A stretch of 64,000 nucleotides of DNA from an uncultured Gammaproteobacteria bacterium (lineage in GTDB: Bacteria; Pseudomonadota; Gammaproteobacteria; Steroidobacterales; GCA-2729495): positions 62,001 through 126,000 of the forward strand of contig CAKZWQ010000005.1 in NCBI GenBank assembly GCA_937921935.1. Reading direction: 5' to 3'. The notes beneath the pieces were generated by a model, which was given only the letters and a program-made list of their open reading frames with translations, did not search any database and was not told the DNA's origin. Below, piece after piece: positions 29,140 through 38,061 of the stretch. Position 1 is the first letter of the stretch. Every line of letters begins with the position of its first letter. The translations under genes and the position numbers were made by a program.

Positions 29140-30364
29140 GCGGCCGGACAAAGATCTGATCGTCGGTCTGGATATCGGCACCTCGAAAGTGGTGGCGGTG
29201 GTCGGCGAGGTCCTGGAAGACGGTGAGCTTGAGGTGATCGGCTTCGGCATGCACCCGTCCCGCGGACTCAAGCGTGGCGTGGTGGTCAATATCGAGTCCA
29301 CGGTCAATTCCATTCAGCGCGCTGTGGAGGAAGCGGAGCTCATGGCCGGTTGTGATATTCACACCGTATTTGCGGGGATAGCCGGCAGCCACGTGCGCAG
29401 TCTGAATTCCCACGGCATTGTCGCCATTCGTGATCGTGAGGTGGTGCGTGGTGATGTAGATCGCGTGATTGACGCGGCCCGCGCGGTGGCCATCCCTGCA
29501 GACCAGAAAATTCTGCATGTACTGCCTCAGGAATTTGTCATCGACGGCCAGGAAGGTATCCGCGAGCCTATTGGCATGTCGGGCGTACGTCTGGAGGCAC
29601 GTGTGCATATGGTCACCGGCGCCGCCAGCGCAGCTCAGAATATCGTCAAGTGCGTCCAGCGCTGCGGGCTGGAAGTAGAAGATATTGTGCTGGAACAACT
29701 GGCCTCCAGCTATGCGGTACTGACCGAAGACGAAATGGAGCTGGGTGTATGCCTGGTGGACATCGGTGGCGGCACCACGGATCTTGCCGTCTTTAACCAG
29801 GGCGCAATCAAACACACAGCGGTAATTCCCATTGCCGGTGACCAGGTCACTAACGACATTGCAATTTCTCTGCGTACGCCGACCCAGTACGCAGAGGACA
29901 TCAAGATCAAGTACGCCTGCGCCCTCTCGCAGCTGGCCAATGCCGAGGAAACCATCGAGGTCCCCAGTGTCGGTGACCGGCCCCCGCGTCGGCTGGCACG
30001 TCAGACCCTGGCCGAGGTTGTTGAGCCTCGCTACGAAGAGCTGTTTGGACTGATACGGGATGAATTGCGGCGCAGCGGCTTCGAGGATCTGGTGGCGGCG
30101 GGCATCGTGCTCACCGGCGGCAGCTCAAAGATGGAGGGCGCCGTCGAGCTGGCCGAGGAAGTTTTTCACATGCCCGTGCGGCTGGGCACGCCGCAGCATG
30201 TGCGTGGGCTCGTGGATGTGGTGCGCAACCCCATCCATGCGACGGGCGTCGGCCTGTTGTTGTATGCCCGCAGCCGTGCCGACAAGGACGCGCACGAGCC
30301 TGCAATCAATGGTTTTCGAGAAATCTGGGAGCGCATGAAAGGGTGGTTCCAGGGTGGTTTTTAA
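29123..30364 (+). CDS. ftsA: cell division protein FtsA
   Basis: Actin-like ATPase that anchors FtsZ filaments to the membrane through a C-terminal amphipathic helix. N-terminal phosphate-1 loop IVGLDIGTSKVVAVVGE; 1C domain; phosphate-2 CLVDIGGGTTDLAVF; adenosine motif VLTGGSSKMEGAVEL. The C-terminal tail IWERMKGWFQGGF is the membrane-targeting helix. The GTG at 29123 with GGAGG 6 nt upstream gives 413 residues; a GTG at 29132 is possible. Confidence 0.97.
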   Translation: MNPVSKRPDKDLIVGLDIGTSKVVAVVGEVLEDGELEVIGFGMHPSRGLKRGVVVNIESTVNSIQRAVEEAELMAGCDIHTVFAGIAGSHVRSLNSHGIVAIRDREVVRGDVDRVIDAARAVAIPADQKILHVLPQEFVIDGQEGIREPIGMSGVRLEARVHMVTGAASAAQNIVKCVQRCGLEVEDIVLEQLASSYAVLTEDEMELGVCLVDIGGGTTDLAVFNQGAIKHTAVIPIAGDQVTNDIAISLRTPTQYAEDIKIKYACALSQLANAEETIEVPSVGDRPPRRLARQTLAEVVEPRYEELFGLIRDELRRSGFEDLVAAGIVLTGGSSKMEGAVELAEEVFHMPVRLGTPQHVRGLVDVVRNPIHATGVGLLLYARSRADKDAHEPAINGFREIWERMKGWFQGGF

Positions 30365-30368
30365 GGTT

Positions 30369-30382
30369 GGCCCGTTTGGGCC
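30369..30382 (+). other. small hairpin between ftsA and ftsZ
   Basis: GGCCC (30369-30373), loop GTTT, GGGCC (30378-30382) form a perfect 5-bp stem in the 48-nt gap upstream of the ftsZ Shine-Dalgarno sequence. It is followed by a mixed T-rich stretch and could mark RNA processing or mild attenuation. Function unknown. Confidence 0.4.
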
Positions 30383-30412
30383 TGTTGTCGCTGATGCCAG
30401 GAGGAAGAGCTA

Positions 30413-31576
30413 ATGTTTGAGTTGATGGATGCTTACAGTCAAAACGCTGTAATCAAGGTAATCGGAGTCGGTGGTGGTGGCGGTAACGCCGTCAAGCACA
30501 TGGTGACTACCGGTATAGAAGGTGTGGATTTTATCTGCGCGAACACGGACGCCCAGGCGCTGAAGAGCGCCAATGTGCGAACCGGCTTGCAGATAGGCTG
30601 CAATATTACCAAGGGTCTGGGTGCAGGCGCTGATCCTGACGTGGGACGTGCTGCCGCCATGGAAGATCGTGATCGGATTCTCGAAGTTATCGAGGGTGCG
30701 GACATGCTTTTCATTACGGCCGGACTGGGTGGCGGTACCGGCACGGGCGCAGCGCCTGTGGTGGCACAGGTTGCCCGTGAACTGGGTATTCTGACGGTGG
30801 CGGTGGTCACCAAGCCTTTCGGCATGGAAGGCAAGAAGCGCCTGAGTATTGCCGATCAGGGCATCAACGATCTGGGTAAGTATGTGGACTCCCTGATCAC
30901 GATTCCCAACGAGAAGCTGTTGTCGGTACTCGGTGCCCAGACCACCTTGCTGGATGCCTTCAAGTCGGCCAACGAAGTGTTGCAGGGTGCCGTGCAGGGT
31001 ATTGCCGAACTGATTACCCGCCCGGGGCTGATCAACGTGGACTTTGCGGACGTGCGTACCGTGATGGCCGAGATGGGTATGGCCATGATGGGTTCAGGCG
31101 GCGCCGCTGGTGAAGACCGGGCACGGGAAGCAGCTGAAGCGGCCATTTCCAGTCCCTTGCTTGAAGACATCGATCTGTCCGGTGCCCGCGGCATTCTCGT
31201 GAATGTTACGGCCGGCATGGATTTGTCCATCGGGGAGTTCCAGCAGGTGGGTGACACCGTCAAGCACTGCGCGGCGGACGACGCCACGGTTGTGGTTGGC
31301 ACGGTCATTGATCCTGACATGTCCAACTCCATCCGGGTCACCGTGGTGGCGACGGGTCTCGGACAACCCTTGCAGGTGGTCAAGGCACCGCCTGAGGTTA
31401 AGGTGGTAACCAATGCGCGGGCCGCAGTCGGTGGTGGCGAACGCCCCAACTACGCCAACTTCGATACGCCGACGGGGATCAGGCAACAGGCGGTAGGCGA
31501 TGACAGCATGCCACCCGCGGAGCCTTCCTTTGAGTTGCTGGATATCCCGGCTTTCCTCCGACGGCAGGCCGACTGA
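30413..31576 (+). CDS. ftsZ: cell division GTPase FtsZ
   Basis: Tubulin-like GTPase forming the Z-ring. The tubulin signature GGGTGTG is at residues 106-112, the T7 loop segment is NVDFADVRTVMAEMG, and a variable linker follows. The conserved C-terminal peptide DIPAFLRRQ, which binds FtsA and other partners, ends the protein. 387 residues. A strong AGGAGGAAG precedes the ATG, consistent with high expression. Last gene of the cluster here; lpxC does not follow. Confidence 0.98.
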   Translation: MFELMDAYSQNAVIKVIGVGGGGGNAVKHMVTTGIEGVDFICANTDAQALKSANVRTGLQIGCNITKGLGAGADPDVGRAAAMEDRDRILEVIEGADMLFITAGLGGGTGTGAAPVVAQVARELGILTVAVVTKPFGMEGKKRLSIADQGINDLGKYVDSLITIPNEKLLSVLGAQTTLLDAFKSANEVLQGAVQGIAELITRPGLINVDFADVRTVMAEMGMAMMGSGGAAGEDRAREAAEAAISSPLLEDIDLSGARGILVNVTAGMDLSIGEFQQVGDTVKHCAADDATVVVGTVIDPDMSNSIRVTVVATGLGQPLQVVKAPPEVKVVTNARAAVGGGERPNYANFDTPTGIRQQAVGDDSMPPAEPSFELLDIPAFLRRQAD

Positions 31577-31613
31577 GGAACCGGCAGCTCAACTCCTGGC
31601 AGCTTGACCGGCA

Positions 31614-31650
31614 GGGTCGCGGGCGGAATCAGCGCATCCGTCCGCGACCC
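31614..31650. terminator. long hairpin between ftsZ and dciA, probable terminator
   Basis: A 14-bp stem (31614-31627 with 31637-31650, one G-U pair, 9-nt loop) lies 38 nt after the ftsZ stop. There is no T-tract, so it could be a Rho-assisted end, an mRNA stabiliser, or a bidirectional barrier between ftsZ (plus) and dciA (minus). A second smaller repeat, GGCTGA...TCAGCC, lies near 31701-31719. Confidence 0.5.
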
Positions 31651-31738
31651 GAGTCGGGTAGCTCTAAGGGGTGGGGAAAGACCAGGTGGATTGCAGTGGG
31701 GCTGATCTCTGCTCAGCCTTGCTTCGCGCTAAGTTAAA

Positions 31739-32047
31739 TTAGTCAGCCGGCGAAACACGTACGCGAACCCGGGCAGCTTGCGGATTATGTTGCCGGCAAA
31801 GTTGCAGCAGTCGATCACTTTCAAACCGCAGTCTCGTGGCCCATTCAGGTCCGCTGGCTAACAGAACCAGGGTGCCGTCTTCACGCAGATTGCAGGCGCT
31901 CAGATGCTCTGCCAGTTCAGGCTCCAGCGCGTCGCGCAAGCGCTCGCTCAGGGCGACCCGGGCAGCCGCCTCCCGGGCAAGTCGTCCCAGGCCAGACTGT
32001 GAATCAGTTATCAGTCCAGACAGGGACTTGGGTTCTTTATCTGACAT
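31739..32047 (-). CDS. dciA: DUF721 protein DciA, replicative helicase loader
   Basis: 102-residue DUF721 protein. Members are the ancestral loaders of DnaB in bacteria that lack DnaC/DnaI. The family core is visible: LREDGTLVLLASGPEWATRLRFESDRLLQLCR (a KH-like fold with the conserved W-A-x-x-L-R segment), with a helical N-terminus. It is transcribed opposite to both neighbours; its 5' end is divergent from the riboswitch leader of the M23 gene. Position between ftsZ/lpxC and secA is conserved in many gammaproteobacteria. Confidence 0.88.
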   Translation of the reverse strand: MSDKEPKSLSGLITDSQSGLGRLAREAAARVALSERLRDALEPELAEHLSACNLREDGTLVLLASGPEWATRLRFESDRLLQLCRQHNPQAARVRVRVSPAD

Positions 32048-32086
32048 AAAGCTTTAGCTTTGATCCCGAATTATGAGACCTGTTCC

Positions 32087-32115
32087 TTGTAGCCCTCAGG
32101 GCCGTCCGGCATAGT
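32087..32115 (+). promoter_or_regulatory. candidate promoter of the riboswitch-M23 transcript
   Basis: TTGTAG (32087-32092), a 17-bp spacer and CATAGT (32110-32115). The transcription start would fall near 32121-32123, right at the 5' edge of the riboswitch aptamer. The match is moderate; the support is spacing and position. Confidence 0.5.
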
Positions 32116-32120
32116 TTATA

Positions 32121-32203
32121 GACGAAATGGCAAACCTGTCGAAAGACGGGGACGCAAAACCACCGATCTACGGGATTTTCCTAGGATAGCGGGGTTGCCG
32201 AAT
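32121..32203 (+). ncRNA. cyclic-di-GMP-I riboswitch (GEMM class)
   Basis: Conserved GEMM-I features in order: GGCAAACC (32129-32136); stem P2 CCTGTC/GACGGG closed by a GAAA tetraloop (32141-32144); GGGACGCAAA (32148-32158) containing the intercalating A equivalent to A47 of Vc2 (32156); stem P3 with the tetraloop-receptor strands GATCTA/TAGGATAGC; and the closing GCGGGGTTGCCGA (32189-32201). The ligand-contacting positions equivalent to Vc2 G20 (32129) and C92 (32198) are G and C, predicting c-di-GMP rather than cGAMP specificity. I could not match the outer P1 helix clearly. The leader serves the M23 gene 82 nt downstream. Confidence 0.9.
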
Positions 32204-32284
32204 GAGAATCATCGAGTTGCGCCACGGCGTGGGGACGCCAGCGACGCGAATATTCAAATCCGTCAACCTAACAAGGTGTGCGTT

Positions 32285-33247
32285 ATGCCCGCTGTCAACA
32301 ACAATGGGGTCAAGACGGACCTGATGAACATTATTATTTTTCGTCGCGGCGGTGTTGCTCGCTATGTGTCTATGTCGGCACGGGTGCTGGGTTTTTGCGC
32401 CGCGCTGGTTGCCATTGTTTCCGGCGCTGGCTTCGTGGGTGGCTACTACTCGGCCCAGGGTGTTGCCGTGTCTCGCTCAGTGGCTGAGGTCAATGACCTG
32501 CAGAAAGAACTGCTAACCCAGCAGAGAATTCTTGAAGAACTGCGTGGTGATGCGCGCGAAGAATTGGATGCACTCACCCTGAAAGTCGGTCAGCTTAATG
32601 CCAATGTGATTCGCATGAATTCCCTGGGGCGGCGGCTTACGAACATGGCCGACCTGGATGCCGGCGAATTTGATTTCGACAGCCAGCCTGCATTGGGCGG
32701 TCCGGCCAGTGTGGCGATGGCCTCATCGGCCGGGCAGGTGACTGATATTTTTTCCGAGATCAGCTCGCTCGATAAGACCCTGCATGGTCAGGAGCAGCAA
32801 CTGATGGTCCTGGAAAGTGTGCTGCTGAAGCGGAAGCTCCATCAGCGCGTTTATCCCCAGGGTCGTCCCGTGCGTGCGGGTTACCTTTCCAGTCGCTTCG
32901 GCCGCCGGACGGACCCATTTACGGGTAAGGGTGCCTACCATCGCGGCGTGGACTTCGCTGGTCGCGCCGGGTCGGAGATTGTCGCCGTGGCAGCCGGTGT
33001 GGTGACCTACTCAGGTTCGAGATCGGGCTACGGGAATATGGTCGAGATCAATCACGGTAATGGCTATGTGACTCGCTATGCTCACAATGCCGAGAATCTG
33101 GTCGCTGTCGGCGATGATATTGCCCAGGGGCAAAGTGTGGCGCTGATGGGTTCCACTGGCCGGGCCACGGGCCCCAACCTGCATTTTGAGGTGCGTCATC
33201 TGGGTCGCCCGGTCGATCCGCTGCGCCACATCCCCGAGACCACCTGA
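32285..33247 (+). CDS. membrane-anchored M23/LytM-domain protein under the riboswitch
   Basis: Inner-membrane-anchored, coiled-coil-containing LytM protein of the secA-adjacent type. One membrane helix (about residues 34-57), a coiled coil (LQKELLTQQRILEELRGD onward), then a C-terminal M23 domain with HRGVDF (zinc His and Asp), GVVTYSGSRSGYGNMVEINH and TRYAH. The usual HxH motif reads NLHFEV, so the first His is replaced by Asn; this may reduce or abolish hydrolase activity and suggest a regulatory LytM role. The ATG at 32285 follows AAGGTG; an ATG at 32324 (MNIIIFRRGG) is an alternative start. 320 residues. Confidence 0.9.
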   Translation: MPAVNNNGVKTDLMNIIIFRRGGVARYVSMSARVLGFCAALVAIVSGAGFVGGYYSAQGVAVSRSVAEVNDLQKELLTQQRILEELRGDAREELDALTLKVGQLNANVIRMNSLGRRLTNMADLDAGEFDFDSQPALGGPASVAMASSAGQVTDIFSEISSLDKTLHGQEQQLMVLESVLLKRKLHQRVYPQGRPVRAGYLSSRFGRRTDPFTGKGAYHRGVDFAGRAGSEIVAVAAGVVTYSGSRSGYGNMVEINHGNGYVTRYAHNAENLVAVGDDIAQGQSVALMGSTGRATGPNLHFEVRHLGRPVDPLRHIPETT

Positions 33248-33395
33248 TTCCGCCCCCGGGCAAAGGCCGCCGGGCCGATCCGGCTCCATCTCTACATTAA
33301 TCCTCGTACAATAGCGGGCTTTGTTCCCGTGGCGAGCCCGTGCCCGCCGCATAGCTACCTGCTCCGGGCTTGGGCAGGCTGACAGGGAGAGACCT

Positions 33396-36140
33396 TTGGC
33401 TAATGTCCTGACACAGATGTTCGGCAGCCGGAACCAGCGCTTACTGCGCCAGTACGGCAAGCTGGTCAACCGGGCGAACGCCCTGGAAGACGAGTTTCGT
33501 GCCCTGGATGACGCGGCACTGCGCGAGAAGACCAGCGAATTTCGTCAACGCCTGGATGACGGCGCCGATCTGGATGATCTGTTGCCGGAAGCTTTCGCGG
33601 TCGTTCGCGAGGCGGCCGATCGCAGTCTGGGCATGCGGCATTTCGATGTTCAGCTGGTGGGTGGCATCGCGCTTCACCAGGGCAAGATTGCGGAGATGCG
33701 TACGGGCGAGGGCAAGACCCTGGTGGCAACCCTGCCAGCGTACCTGAATGCTTTGCCGGGTGACGGCGTACACATCGTTACAGTCAATGACTATCTCGCC
33801 GCTCGGGATGCCGGCTGGATGGCTCCCGTCTATGAGTTTCTCGGACTGACGGTTGGGGTGATTCGCAATGGACAGACCCAGGACGAAAAGCGTGCTGCCT
33901 ACGGTGCTGACATTACTTATGGCACCAACAATGAATTCGGCTTCGACTATCTGCGGGACAACCTGGCCCTGCATAAGCCAGACCAGATGCAGCGCAAGCT
34001 CAGCTTTGCCATTGTTGACGAAGTGGATTCCATCCTCATTGATGAATCACGCACACCGCTGATCATTTCCGGACCAGCCGAAGACAGTTCTGAGCTGTAT
34101 ACACGGATCAACAAGCTGATTCCTGCCCTGCAGGTGCAGGCAGAAGAGGATGGCCCGGGTGATTACAGCGTTGATGAAAAAACCAAGCAGGCCAATCTGA
34201 CTGAAGAAGGGCACGAGGCTGTCGAGGACTTGCTGAGCAAGGATGGCCTGATTCCTCCCGGAGCCAGCCTTTATGACGCCGGCAATATCCGACTTATGCA
34301 CCATGTGACCGCGGCCCTGAGGGCCCACGCCTTGTTCAAACGTGATGTGGAGTACGTGGTACAGAACGGTGAAATCGTCATTGTCGATGAGTTTACCGGG
34401 CGGACCATGCCCGGTCGACGCTGGTCCGACGGCCTGCATCAGGCCGTCGAGGCGAAAGAAGGCGTGCAAATCCGGAATGAGAATCAGACGGTTGCGTCCA
34501 TTACCTTCCAGAATTTTTTCCGTATGTACGACACACTGGCGGGAATGACTGGTACCGCCGATACGGAAGCCTTCGAGTTTCAGCAGATTTACGGTTTGGA
34601 AGTCGTGGTTATTCCAACCCACAGGAATATGGTTCGCGATGATCAGCCGGACCTGATGTTCCTGAATACCGCAGACAAGTTCGACTCGATCATCGAGGAC
34701 ATCAAGGACTGTCAGGAGCGCAAGCAACCTGTGCTCGTGGGTACGACTTCTATCGAAGCTTCGGAGTTGCTCGGGCGCCTGCTTAATGAAGGCAAGATCG
34801 AGCATCAGGTCCTCAATGCCAAGCAGCACGAGCGGGAAGCCACCATCATCGAGGAAGCGGGCCGGCCGGGCACGGTAACCATCGCAACCAATATGGCCGG
34901 GCGCGGCACGGATATCGTCCTGGGCGGCAATCTTGGCGCTGAGCTCAAAGCGCTGGGGGATGATCCGGATGAGGCGGCCGTGACGACTCTGCAGCAGGAC
35001 TGGGAGCAGCGTCATGAGGCGGTTCTGGCGGCAGGCGGGTTGCGCATCATCGGTACGGAGCGTCATGAGTCCCGGCGGATCGACAACCAGTTGCGCGGCC
35101 GGGCAGGGCGCCAGGGCGATCCGGGATCAAGCCGCTTCTATTTGTCCATGGAAGACAACCTGATGCGCATCTTCGGGGACCCTGAGCGGACCAAGAATAT
35201 GTTGAGTCGCGTCGGCATGCGCGAAGGTGAGGCCATTGAGAGCAAGCTGCTCACCCGCCAGATAGAAAAGGCGCAACGCAAGGTGGAGGCTTACAACTTC
35301 GATGCCCGCAAAACCCTGCTGGAATATGACGATGTCGCTAATGAACAGCGACGGGTGGTTTACCAGCAGCGTAACGAGCTGATGGAGTCTGAAGATGTCG
35401 CCGATGTTGTCGCCGGCATCCGCGAAGAGATTGTGCATGGCGTGGTGGATGAGTATGCATCGCCGGAAGGCCTGGCCGCGGACTGGAATCTGCCTGGTTT
35501 ACAGCAAGCCCTGGCCAGTGAGTTTGCTGTGGAGATCGATCTCGATAGTTTCGTCAGCGCCAGCGGTACACCGGACCATGACGCCCTGAGGAACAAAGTC
35601 CTGGAGGACGTTGATCGGGCTTACGAAGCGAAAGTAGAAGAAGTCGGCCCGGAGATCATGCGGCAGTTTGAGAAAGTCGTGATGCTCAGCCAGCTGGATT
35701 CTCACTGGAAGGAGCACCTGGCGGGCCTGGATTACCTGCGTCAGGGTATTCATTTGCGCGGCTACGCCCAGAAGAATCCAAAGCAGGAGTACAAGCGCGA
35801 AGCCTTCGATATGTTTGGCACCATGCTTGACCAGATCAAGTACGACACGATCAGTGTCCTGGGCCGCGCCCGCCTGCGCAGCCAGGAAGAAGTTGAGGCC
35901 CTGGATGAAAGTCGGGCCACCACCCAGGTTGAGGCGCGCCATGATCAGGTTAGCGCCGTACCTGCGGGTGCACCGGTTGCCGCGCCGCCCCCGGCCGCGC
36001 CCGGGCGGCCCCAGCCAGGAGCGCCCCTCGCCGAACAGGCTGCGCCCTTCGTCCGCGAAACGCCGAAAGTCGGCCGCAATTCCCCGTGCCCCTGCGGCTC
36101 GGGCAAGAAGTACAAGCATTGCCACGGGCAGGTCAGTTGA
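33396..36140 (+). CDS. secA: preprotein translocase ATPase SecA
   Basis: Motor ATPase that drives unfolded proteins through SecYEG. The TTG at 33396, with AGGGAG 8 nt upstream, gives [20 protein letters not shown], matching the family start (914 residues). Walker A is [45 protein letters not shown] and [18 protein letters not shown] are family hallmarks. A proline/alanine-rich linker precedes the zinc-binding SEC-C tail [14 protein letters not shown], which contacts SecB and lipids. Confidence 0.98.
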   Translation: MANVLTQMFGSRNQRLLRQYGKLVNRANALEDEFRALDDAALREKTSEFRQRLDDGADLDDLLPEAFAVVREAADRSLGMRHFDVQLVGGIALHQGKIAEMRTGEGKTLVATLPAYLNALPGDGVHIVTVNDYLAARDAGWMAPVYEFLGLTVGVIRNGQTQDEKRAAYGADITYGTNNEFGFDYLRDNLALHKPDQMQRKLSFAIVDEVDSILIDESRTPLIISGPAEDSSELYTRINKLIPALQVQAEEDGPGDYSVDEKTKQANLTEEGHEAVEDLLSKDGLIPPGASLYDAGNIRLMHHVTAALRAHALFKRDVEYVVQNGEIVIVDEFTGRTMPGRRWSDGLHQAVEAKEGVQIRNENQTVASITFQNFFRMYDTLAGMTGTADTEAFEFQQIYGLEVVVIPTHRNMVRDDQPDLMFLNTADKFDSIIEDIKDCQERKQPVLVGTTSIEASELLGRLLNEGKIEHQVLNAKQHEREATIIEEAGRPGTVTIATNMAGRGTDIVLGGNLGAELKALGDDPDEAAVTTLQQDWEQRHEAVLAAGGLRIIGTERHESRRIDNQLRGRAGRQGDPGSSRFYLSMEDNLMRIFGDPERTKNMLSRVGMREGEAIESKLLTRQIEKAQRKVEAYNFDARKTLLEYDDVANEQRRVVYQQRNELMESEDVADVVAGIREEIVHGVVDEYASPEGLAADWNLPGLQQALASEFAVEIDLDSFVSASGTPDHDALRNKVLEDVDRAYEAKVEEVGPEIMRQFEKVVMLSQLDSHWKEHLAGLDYLRQGIHLRGYAQKNPKQEYKREAFDMFGTMLDQIKYDTISVLGRARLRSQEEVEALDESRATTQVEARHDQVSAVPAGAPVAAPPPAAPGRPQPGAPLAEQAAPFVRETPKVGRNSPCPCGSGKKYKHCHGQVS

Positions 36141-36153
36141 GGGCTTGCCTCCT

Positions 36154-36567
36154 TTGACCTCGACGGCCCGCGTCACCATTGAGGTGGCGGCCGGCGTGCT
36201 GCAGCGGGCGACGGGTCAGGCGCTAATCGCCCAGCGGCCCGCGAGCAAGCATGCCGGCGGAGAGTGGGAGTTTCCCGGCGGCAAGCTGGAACCGGGTGAA
36301 AGTCCTCGCGCGGGCCTGGAGCGAGAACTCAGAGAAGAACTCGGGATTCAGGTGCTTGAGGCCGAGAGCCTGATGGCTTACTCGCACCGCTATCCGGATC
36401 TTGAAGTACACCTGCACGTCTTTCGAGTTACCCGCTGGAGCGGTGAGCCCGCCGGTCTGGAGGATCAGCCGCTGCGCTGGGTGGCCGTCGAGCAATTGCT
36501 GCAAGCGGGATTATTACCGGCCGATGAGCCCATCGTTCAGGCGCTGGCCCGGCTCAGCAAATCTTAA
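36154..36567 (+). CDS. mutT: 8-oxo-dGTP diphosphatase MutT
   Basis: Nudix hydrolase that sanitises oxidised dGTP. Full Nudix box GX5EX7REUXEEXGU is seen as GKLEPGESPRAGLERELREELGI. A C-terminal PLRWVAVEQLLQAGLLPADEPIV is typical of MutT. No ATG is available; the TTG at 36154 with GAGGG 10 nt upstream gives 137 residues, close to E. coli MutT. The open frame continues upstream through secA but without homology. The 3' end overlaps zapD (opposite strand) by 14 bp. Confidence 0.94.
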   Translation: MTSTARVTIEVAAGVLQRATGQALIAQRPASKHAGGEWEFPGGKLEPGESPRAGLERELREELGIQVLEAESLMAYSHRYPDLEVHLHVFRVTRWSGEPAGLEDQPLRWVAVEQLLQAGLLPADEPIVQALARLSKS

Positions 36568-37357
36568 GATCGAAGGGGATATCCCCGGTGACCTGAACCG
36601 CGCGCTCGCTGACGTCAGGCCAATTCATGAAGCGCAGGGTAAAGCGATGATGGCTGGCGCTGATTTCCGGATAAACACCATTAACCGCCGGCAGGCTGAT
36701 ACGCAGCAGATGTTTGCTGGCATCGCGTTGCATGGCGTGTTGATAGACACCATTGGTGGCTACCAGAGATGTCGAGTCACCGGACTCACGCATTAGCCAC
36801 AGCAACTCGGCAACGCCGTCACAGAGGGGGCGCAGGGATGCCAGCCACTGATTAATATCCGCGCAACGTCGCTCGTAGGGCTGTCGCAGCCAGTGGGTGT
36901 AATCCGGCAGGTCGAATTCACAGGTGCCCCCCGGAATCGCGCTGCGATGCTTGACGGCATTCAGGAACTCATTTTCCCTCACGGCACTCAGGTACTGGGG
37001 GCCCAGGGCGATGAGCTGCTGTCGATGGGTATTCAGATTACGCAGCAGTCCCGTCAGGCGGCTTTCATCCACCTGGGGGGTATCCTGGAGCCGATCGTAC
37101 ACGTAGGTCTGGCGCTCCAGTTCTTTGAGAACATCGCTGCGCACGTCGCCTCGCGTGAGGATGGCAATGATATCCAGCATGGCCGTGAGGGCCGCTCGGC
37201 TGTCCCAGGGGGCAGGCCGATCCACGTGAAAGCGCAGCTGGCGATACAGGAATTCCAGACGCAAATAGGTGCGCATGCGTTCGCTGAGGGGTTGTTCATA
37301 AACCTCCACGGCGGTTGCGGTCGCGGCATCGGTCAGACGCTCGACTGAGGAATTCAC
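36554..37357 (-). CDS. zapD: FtsZ-binding Z-ring stabiliser ZapD
   Basis: Cytoplasmic dimeric protein that cross-links FtsZ filaments (formerly YacF, DUF1342). The all-helical N-terminal half VEVYEQPLSERMRTYLRLEFLYRQL is strongly family-like. The beta-rich C-terminal part ends FTLRFMNWPDVSERAVQVTGDIPFDLKIC. The GTG at 37357 gives 267 residues; the frame stays open to 37390 with a less likely start. Typical order coaE-zapD is kept. Convergent and overlapping with mutT. Confidence 0.94.
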   Translation of the reverse strand: MNSSVERLTDAATATAVEVYEQPLSERMRTYLRLEFLYRQLRFHVDRPAPWDSRAALTAMLDIIAILTRGDVRSDVLKELERQTYVYDRLQDTPQVDESRLTGLLRNLNTHRQQLIALGPQYLSAVRENEFLNAVKHRSAIPGGTCEFDLPDYTHWLRQPYERRCADINQWLASLRPLCDGVAELLWLMRESGDSTSLVATNGVYQHAMQRDASKHLLRISLPAVNGVYPEISASHHRFTLRFMNWPDVSERAVQVTGDIPFDLKIC

Positions 37358-37433
37358 AGACCCACCGGCCGTTTTCTGGGAGCAGGGCACATCTGCTCAT
37401 TCTGCGTCAGCACGGCCCGTGGCCGCAATCGGC

Positions 37434-38060
37434 CTAGTTGCCGATTCTCGCTATCTGGTCAAGCAGACGGTGATGCAGGGCTTTTACCTGCTGGCGTGTG
37501 GCGGCCAGGGTGCCACTGTTATCAATGACGGCGTCGGCTCTTCCCAGGCGCGCGGCGCGGCTGATCTGCGCTGCCAGCATGCGTTCGACCTGGACGCCGT
37601 CTTCCCCGTCCCGGGCTTGCAGACGACGTCGTTGCTCGGTTTCCGGACAGTCCACCACCACCACTTCATCCACCAGGGCATCGAAGCCGGTCTCCAGCAA
37701 TAACGGCACCACGATCACCTGATAAGGGCCGCCGGCGGCGTCGGCCTGACTCAGAGTGCGCGCGCGAATCCTGGGATGCAGGATAGCTTCCAGCTGGTGC
37801 CGCAGAGCCGGGTCAGCAAATACCCGGGCCCGCAGGGCTTGACGGTCCAGGGAGCCATCGGGCTGCAGGATGCCCGGGCCGAAGGCCTGGACCAGCTCAT
37901 CCAGGCCCGGTTCCCCGGGCATGACGACCTCGCGAGCAATCACATCGGTGTCGATCACCGGTATGCCCAGTTCCGCAAAGCAGTCGGCAACCGTGCTTTT
38001 GCCGCTGGCAATACCGCCGGTGAGACCGATACGCGGCACAGCCGCAGGCGCCCGGTTCAT
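37434..38060 (-). CDS. coaE: dephospho-CoA kinase CoaE
   Basis: Last step of coenzyme A synthesis. P-loop GLTGGIASGKST near the N-terminus; DTDVIAREVV (substrate-binding Asp); HPRIRAR; and VVPLLLETGFD. The ATG at 38060 (MNRAPAAVPR) gives 208 residues and lies 1 bp after the pilD stop (TGAAATG); the longer frame runs into pilD. Linkage with pilD is common across gammaproteobacteria. Confidence 0.96.
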   Translation of the reverse strand: MNRAPAAVPRIGLTGGIASGKSTVADCFAELGIPVIDTDVIAREVVMPGEPGLDELVQAFGPGILQPDGSLDRQALRARVFADPALRHQLEAILHPRIRARTLSQADAAGGPYQVIVVPLLLETGFDALVDEVVVVDCPETEQRRRLQARDGEDGVQVERMLAAQISRAARLGRADAVIDNSGTLAATRQQVKALHHRLLDQIARIGN

Positions 38061-38061
38061 T

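Noticed and set aside
32129-32129. cGAMP-type (GEMM-Ib) riboswitch variant
   Set aside because: The position equivalent to Vc2 G20 is G, whereas cGAMP-selective members usually carry A.
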